Of a stretch of 64,000 bases of DNA, positions 59,193 through 64,000 are shown piece by piece. Position 1 is the first letter of the stretch. Each line of letters begins with the position of its first letter. Where the stretch lies: the NCBI GenBank assembly GCA_037389465.1, contig JAZARR010000210.1:62001-126000 (forward strand). The letters are read 5' to 3'. Both the position numbers and the translations under genes were made by a program. The notes below the pieces were generated by a model that did not search any database, was not told the DNA's origin, and saw only the letters and a program-made list of their open reading frames with translations. The DNA is from Baylisascaris procyonis (taxonomy: Eukaryota > Nematoda > Chromadorea > Rhabditida > Ascarididae).

Positions 59193-61702
59193 GTTTGCAG
59201 TTATGGTCTCAGCAATGATTTGACGGTTTTTATGTGTTCTTTGCTTTGTCGAATTTTGCTTGTGTCAGGACGTTGAGCAGGTACCTAGGAAATTGCCAAA
59301 TTTTGAGCTTGTCCGTCTGTCCAGACCAATTATTCTCAACATATCCTTATTATGGCCTTTCAAAAATTGCAACTTTGGGATTTGTGATCTGACTTAACGG
59401 AACCTCAGCTCCGGCGCCTATGGCTGAAATTTCAGTACTCATTTTTCCTTCAGCAAAGTACCAGAAATCGCGACCCCAGGTCTCAGCGCTGACGCTCTAT
59501 AATAGCAAGAGATGTCGGGTTTGCAAATCACTCTCATATTTGTTTGGAACGGTTGGGCCTGCTTTATTTCTGGACACACTGTCGTGCTGGTCGATGCGCC
59601 CGGTCCACCTCTTCCTAAACATCCTCTAACCAGAACTTTAGGTACTCCGCATCCGTGATAGCCTCTTGATAGCATCGCTTATTGTTCCTTATTGCATAAG
59701 CTTGAGAAGTGAAGCTTTATGTGTCGTTGCCTATTGAAAAGTCTTTTTTTCGGATGAGCATCAAATAATCTGAGAGATCCTTTACATTTGAAGACCATCG
59801 TGGGCCTCAGCACATTCCAGCATTTTTACCGTTGTGGCTGTGTATGACAGCGCAACTCTTATTTTGGATGAAACTCCATTGTTCACGCTAGTTTAGCTCA
59901 ATGGACAGATTTGCGATGCAGTCAAGAAGCTAGACGTCAACGAATGGGATAGGCTTTCGTTTGGCATAAAGCAATACACTCTGGGATTGAACATACGTAT
60001 AAAGGGTCATGCTACGAATCACAAGAAACCACAACTCAAAGTAAGCTTTATTTTAGGGCAACAATTTCATCGTATTGAAGCTATTTTCATGAATATTCAC
60101 AGTACGATGCGGTCACAGTACATGGGTAGGAAGGGGTGAGTGATGATTACGCAGTGTCCTAAGCCTAAGCCTAAGCCTAAGCCTAAGCCTAAGCCTAAGC
60201 CTAAGCGTCGTGTGCAGCACCTGTTGCCTAAGCCTAAGCCTAAGCCTAAGCCTAAGCCTAAGCCTAAGTACTTTGCCTAAGCCTAACTCCAGCCTAAGCC
60301 TAAGCCTAAGCCTAAGCCTAAGCCTAATTTCTGGTGGTCGCCTAAGCCTAAGCCTAAGCCTAAGCCTAAGCCTAAGCCTAAGCCTAAGCCTAAGCCTAAG
60401 CGAAACCTAAGCCTTCAAGCGCTAAGCCTAAGCCTAAGAACTTCAAGCTCGTAAGCCAGATACGAAGCCTAAGCCTAAGCCTAAGCCTAAGCGGTAAGCC
60501 TAAGCCTAAGCCTAATAATAAGCCTAAGCCTGCCTGGCTAAGCCTAAGCCAAGCCTGATGTAAGCTCGTTGGGAGAAGCCTAAGCCTTCTATTTACCTAA
60601 GCCTAAGCCTACAACCTAAGCCTAAGCCTAAGAATGAATATTTCCTAAGCCTAAGCCTCGCCTAAGCCGCTTAAGCCTAAGCCTCCCGCCTAAGCCTAAG
60701 CCTAAGCCTGCCTAAGCCATTTCGCATTTTAAGCAGAAATCATGGTCTAAGCCTAAGCCTAAGCCTAAGCCTAAGTTACAACCTAAGCCTAAGCCTACTT
60801 CGATAGAGCCTAAGCCTAAGCAAGCCTAAGCCTAAGCCTAAAACTCAAAGCCGCGCCTAAGCCTAAGCCTAAGCCTAAGCCTAAGCCTAAGCCTAAGCCT
60901 AAGCCTAAGAAAGATCTATAGCAGCAAGAAGAAAGAGTTAATCGAACTGATCGACGAGGGTACGCAGGTAGGCAGACTGGTCTGTGCAAACATCCTGACG
61001 GGTTTGGCGGATGACACATAACCTCACATCGGCTGCCCCGCTGTCAAAGTCGCAAGGGACGAGCATCAGGGAGCTCATTACATCCAATTCTGAGTTTTTC
61101 TGCACAGACATCATCTTTTTCTATCAACAAGAGGTACAAGATCATTACGCATTTGTTCTCTTGCGTTCATACAAACAACAAGCCTAAGCCTAAGCCTTGG
61201 AAGCCTCATTATGAAGCCTGTGAAAGCCTGGCTTGCAGACAAGCCTACAGGCCTAAGTGGTGGCCTAAGCCTAATTGGCTCACCTGCCTGGGGACCAAGC
61301 CTAAGCCTAAGCCTAAGCCTGGTGCCTAAGCCTAAGTTCAAGCCTGGCCTAATTGCCTAACCAAACCTAACGCCTAAGCTAAGCAAGCCGGCAATAAGCC
61401 TAAGCCTAAGCCTAAGCCTTCCTTCACTGTGACAACTTGTTTTGTTCCTACATTGATTCATCACTCTCAAAATTCTTCAACGAAAATCGTGTTAAGCGAT
61501 GAAAGTGGATTAGCATGAAATACTGTTCCACTGGGTAGCGTTTTGATTGTGCAATGGGCTACTGCTAGTCTACGACGTAAATTTGTTGTTACGTTCTTGC
61601 GTAAATATCTGCTCTTTCGACCTGCAGGATGCATTCTATTCAGTAAAGAAAATGTGCGTCAAACACAAGTTCAGTTGTATTGACTTTCCACAAGTAGAGA
61701 CG
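59130..61702 (+). CDS. Unrecognised protein, 5' part of a gene split by telomeric repeat
   Basis: Proposed exons: 59130-59192, 59909-60040, 60914-60967, 61628-61702, all phase 0 at both ends, giving about 108 residues before the recognised part stops. The product is charged and probably helical at first ([37 protein letters not shown]), then basic ([13 protein letters not shown]), then [14 protein letters not shown] and [16 protein letters not shown] do not recognise the family. A strong TTTTCAG lies 60 bases before the ATG, a possible spliced-leader acceptor. The third intron region is the interstitial telomere array. The 3' part was not found. Confidence 0.5.
59909..60040 (+). CDS. Unrecognised gene, exon 2
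   Basis: ATGGACAG| then 44 codons to AAA|GTAAGC, a consensus donor. It contains [20 protein letters not shown] and a Lys/His-rich end. It is the best-supported exon of this gene. Confidence 0.6.
60158..61419. repeat. Interstitial telomere repeat array, (GCCTAA)n on + / (TTAGGC)n on -
   Basis: Two blocks, 60158-60909 and about 61181-61419, are built of GCCTAA units in runs of 2 to about 10, broken by short unrelated or partial-unit insertions. A unique 270-bp stretch separates them. All runs have the same orientation. TTAGGC is the nematode telomere unit. Flanking unique sequence on both sides shows this is not a chromosome end. Confidence 0.97.
60914..60967 (+). CDS. Unrecognised gene, possible exon inside the telomeric array
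   Basis: Eighteen codons ([18 protein letters not shown]) run from AAAG| at the edge of a GCCTAAG run to CAG|GTAGGC. They sit at the start of the only long unique stretch in the array. Phase 0 at both ends fits exons 2 and 4. Confidence 0.4.
61628..61702 (+). CDS. Unrecognised gene, exon after the array
   Basis: ACCTGCAG| then 25 codons ([25 protein letters not shown]) to ACG|GTAGCC. Phase 0. Confidence 0.5.
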
Positions 61703-64000
61703 GTAGCCGCATATAGACTGTTCATAAGGGCATTTTGGTTTTTTGAATGGAAGTCTGTTCTTTTGAATAAAAAGCTTTGTAATTTTTTTTGCACCAAACA
61801 CTTTCCTATAAGTAGCATTACCTACTTATAACAGTTCCATATTATCAAATAACGGCGTGAAAATTGTTATGTGATATCAGACAATCACCAGAGCGGAAAA
61901 TGTTTTGTGAACCTATTCTTACCATCGGGCTAGTACTTAATGGACACTTGGTATGGCGAAAAGAGCTATCATTCAAGCGATAACTGTGGATAGAGTTAAT
62001 GGAAGCAACGGGATTAAGCAGTAATTTCAACCTAAATTGGCGTTCTGTTGTCAGTCAATTCTAGCGTAGTGCTTAGCATCGGCACTGCTCACTGTAGATG
62101 CCATGTTGGTAATAAGAAAAACTTCTTAAGGCGGTAACCGACCAAAACACTCGGCTACAGCCGAAATTCGGTAGAGAGCGACCAGATTTCAAATTTGCAT
62201 ATTTGTCTTTTATATCATATAACAATAGCAGCAACTGTTCTATGCTTAGGAAACAATGGCAAAGAAAACCTTCATTTAGTTGCTTTTTGAACGAAGGCAA
62301 TAAGACACTCTTGCTGCTAGGGTCACCATAACAGACCGACAGATTAATACTGTTAATGACTACTGATAATGCTGAATAAAGGTTATTATTAGCACTGCGA
62401 AAATTTTGGTCAGAATTTATAAAAAAAATTGGTAAAATTAGCAGCAATAAGTCGCTGTTTTGCTTTCTAACGATGCAAACGAGCGATCAGCATGCTTATT
62501 TTGGCTTAATTTTTGAGTAAGGATACGCATAATCGTGTGCAGTAGCTGGTAAGTGAAAAGAAAGAAACGTGCAGGGTCAACAACAGGTACATTTTCTAGA
62601 CAAGAACTACAAAAACGATATCACGTAATGATGAGACTTGATTGGTCTGGACAGCAGTATAATAAATATACCCCCATATGTCCGGAGCTTTCGTATAGAC
62701 CGGTCACCTTCCAACAAGCCAACTTTCTCTCATGTCGCAGCTAGCATGTGTCTCAGTTACTTGTGCGGCGCTAAAAGGATGCAAAAGCCATTAGGAGTAA
62801 ACAGTTCAAGTGAAACGCACAAATGGGACATTATGAGGTGAATAAAGAGTACATGTGAAGATTTATATCGTGCAGCGCCAAGAATCATTCTGAATTACAA
62901 TCATCTGTTATCGCTGAAGTTGTCGTTACCCGCTGAACAGAGGTGAGAAGGAGGATGAATCTCCTTTTCAAAGCTGTCGAAAAATATATTCGCTGATTTT
63001 TGATGAGATCGGATACTTCTGATCGATTTGCTTCGAAACATTCAGCAATGCATCTGTTTCCTTTCGAATGCCCATACGAACAGAGTTGGTCATTACGTGT
63101 CGATCTCAAAGACTAAAAGAAACAATGTCGGCTTTTCAAACATCGCAAAGCCCATTAAGTAAGGAATAATGGAGGTAGAAGAGGCTGCTGTTTGTAAAAC
63201 AACCATCAGGAACTTAGGTACAGCGGAAAACATGGTGGTGATATATGTTGAAGAATTTCAGGCGTAAACATTACTCTGCAAATCGGAACGTTGCGAAAAC
63301 AAGGAGCGCTAAAGAGATGCTCGCTGAGCGATCGCACTCCTTGAATCACTCGGCAGTAATGTGAACTATCGCTCAAGCGGCCGAACGTGAAGGTCGCAGT
63401 GAGAGACTTCAGATCGTCAATGGAAATTGGATAGAGAAAACTCGAAAGAGAAGGTTGATGAACTTTAATTGTGTACGGTTTGATAACCAAATTTTAAGCT
63501 GCCGACGGCGATGATGGACGTGAAAGGTATATAGAACTGATATCCGGGCCAATCTTCATGAGAAAGTTATGATGGAATTCACGCGCCGCTATAAGAGATG
63601 ATGGGTGAGTTGGAATCAACAGCTGCGACCAACTAAGGCAATCATTATTTGGATGTGCTTCAAGAGGTCGAGGGATAACAAATTCGCGATCGGTCTGTAG
63701 TACTGTCGAGGTTGCGTGAGTTATTGATGTAGGCAGAGCAAAAAACATAGAGTCTTCATAAGCTTTCAGAGAGTTTCCCATGCCCCTAAACTTATGCGCA
63801 ATCCTTGCGCATTGTTGCTAAATTCCACGCATTATTAGCCGACATTTTCTTTTCTCGTCTGCGAGACTAGGTCAGAGAGATATTTTGAGACAGGGTGAGT
63901 TTTTTAATGATAAACGTTTCGAGAAGCGCGATGCTTATAATACAGAGTGGCCCAGGAGTTGCATGATGTCGTTCATGGAGATGTAAATCTGCGAATTTCG
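61703..64000. other. Right flank, mostly unassigned
   Basis: No further exon of the plus-strand gene was recognised. On the minus strand a 41-codon frame (MTNSVRMGIRKETDALLNVS ..., about 63087-62962) and the interrupted ORF at 63206-63781 look more coding-like than the rest. Confidence 0.5.
63206..63781 (-). pseudogene. ORF with one in-frame stop, unknown protein
   Basis: ATG at 63781 (MGNSLKAYEDSMFFALPTSI) opens 95 codons to TAA at 63496-63494. The same frame continues, one codon later, for 95 more codons (VIKPYTIKVHQPSLSSFLYP) to a second stop. A GTTTAG lies four bases before the ATG. No domain is recognised. It could be a decayed gene, a readthrough case or a sequence error. Confidence 0.35.

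Noticed and set aside
60210..60410. Plus-strand Leu/Ser repeat ORF, and minus-strand Leu/Gly/Arg repeat ORFs nearby
   Set aside because: Direct translation of the telomere hexamer array. Not a protein.
1..64000. CRISPR arrays, bacterial operons, viral genes
   Set aside because: Nothing of the kind. All recognised genes are spliced nematode genes.

Overview
The window is from a nematode, most likely a strongylid or hookworm-like clade V worm. The evidence is an array of the nematode telomere hexamer (GCCTAA on +, TTAGGC on -), small exons in long repeat-filled introns, 3' splice sites of the TTTTCAG type, and probable spliced-leader acceptors a few bases before start codons. No gene is intact as an open ORF. 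All models below were built by joining exons by hand, using protein-family similarity plus splice-site phase.

Layout. (1) 458-21704, minus strand: ncbp-1, the large (80 kDa) subunit of the nuclear cap-binding complex. Sixteen exons were recovered and the 3' end runs off the left edge. Its introns hold a 520-bp foldback element, a 195-bp tandem duplication, an (AAAT)n-tailed element, a GC-rich hairpin element with an (ATT)n tail, and an AT microsatellite. (2) 21705-31749: about 10 kb with no gene I can defend, only exon-like scraps. (3) 31750-48725, minus strand: a casein kinase 1/TTBK-family gene. The kinase domain is spread over exons between 46868 and 39751. It lacks the beta-3 lysine, the HRD-loop lysine and the DFG aspartate, so it is probably a pseudokinase. 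A charged, then Q/S/N-rich tail between 35898 and 31750 is probably the same gene. (4) 51742-58193, plus strand: a complete six-exon PP1-type serine/threonine phosphatase of about 302 residues with all catalytic residues. One of its introns holds two tandem copies of a tRNA-like repeat. (5) 59130-61702, plus strand: the 5' part of an unrecognised gene whose intron is filled by about 1.26 kb of degenerate interstitial telomere repeat. One 54-bp exon appears to sit inside that array. (6) 61703-64000: mostly unassigned, with a minus-strand ORF interrupted by one stop codon.

The genes do not form an operon or shared pathway that I can show. NCBP-1 acts in nuclear cap binding, splicing and export. 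The other two recognised genes belong to the CK1/TTBK and PP1 families, which are expanded in nematodes. The most interesting items are the exon-bearing telomeric array, the CK1-family pseudokinase with a 20-nt microexon, and two candidate GC-AG introns.
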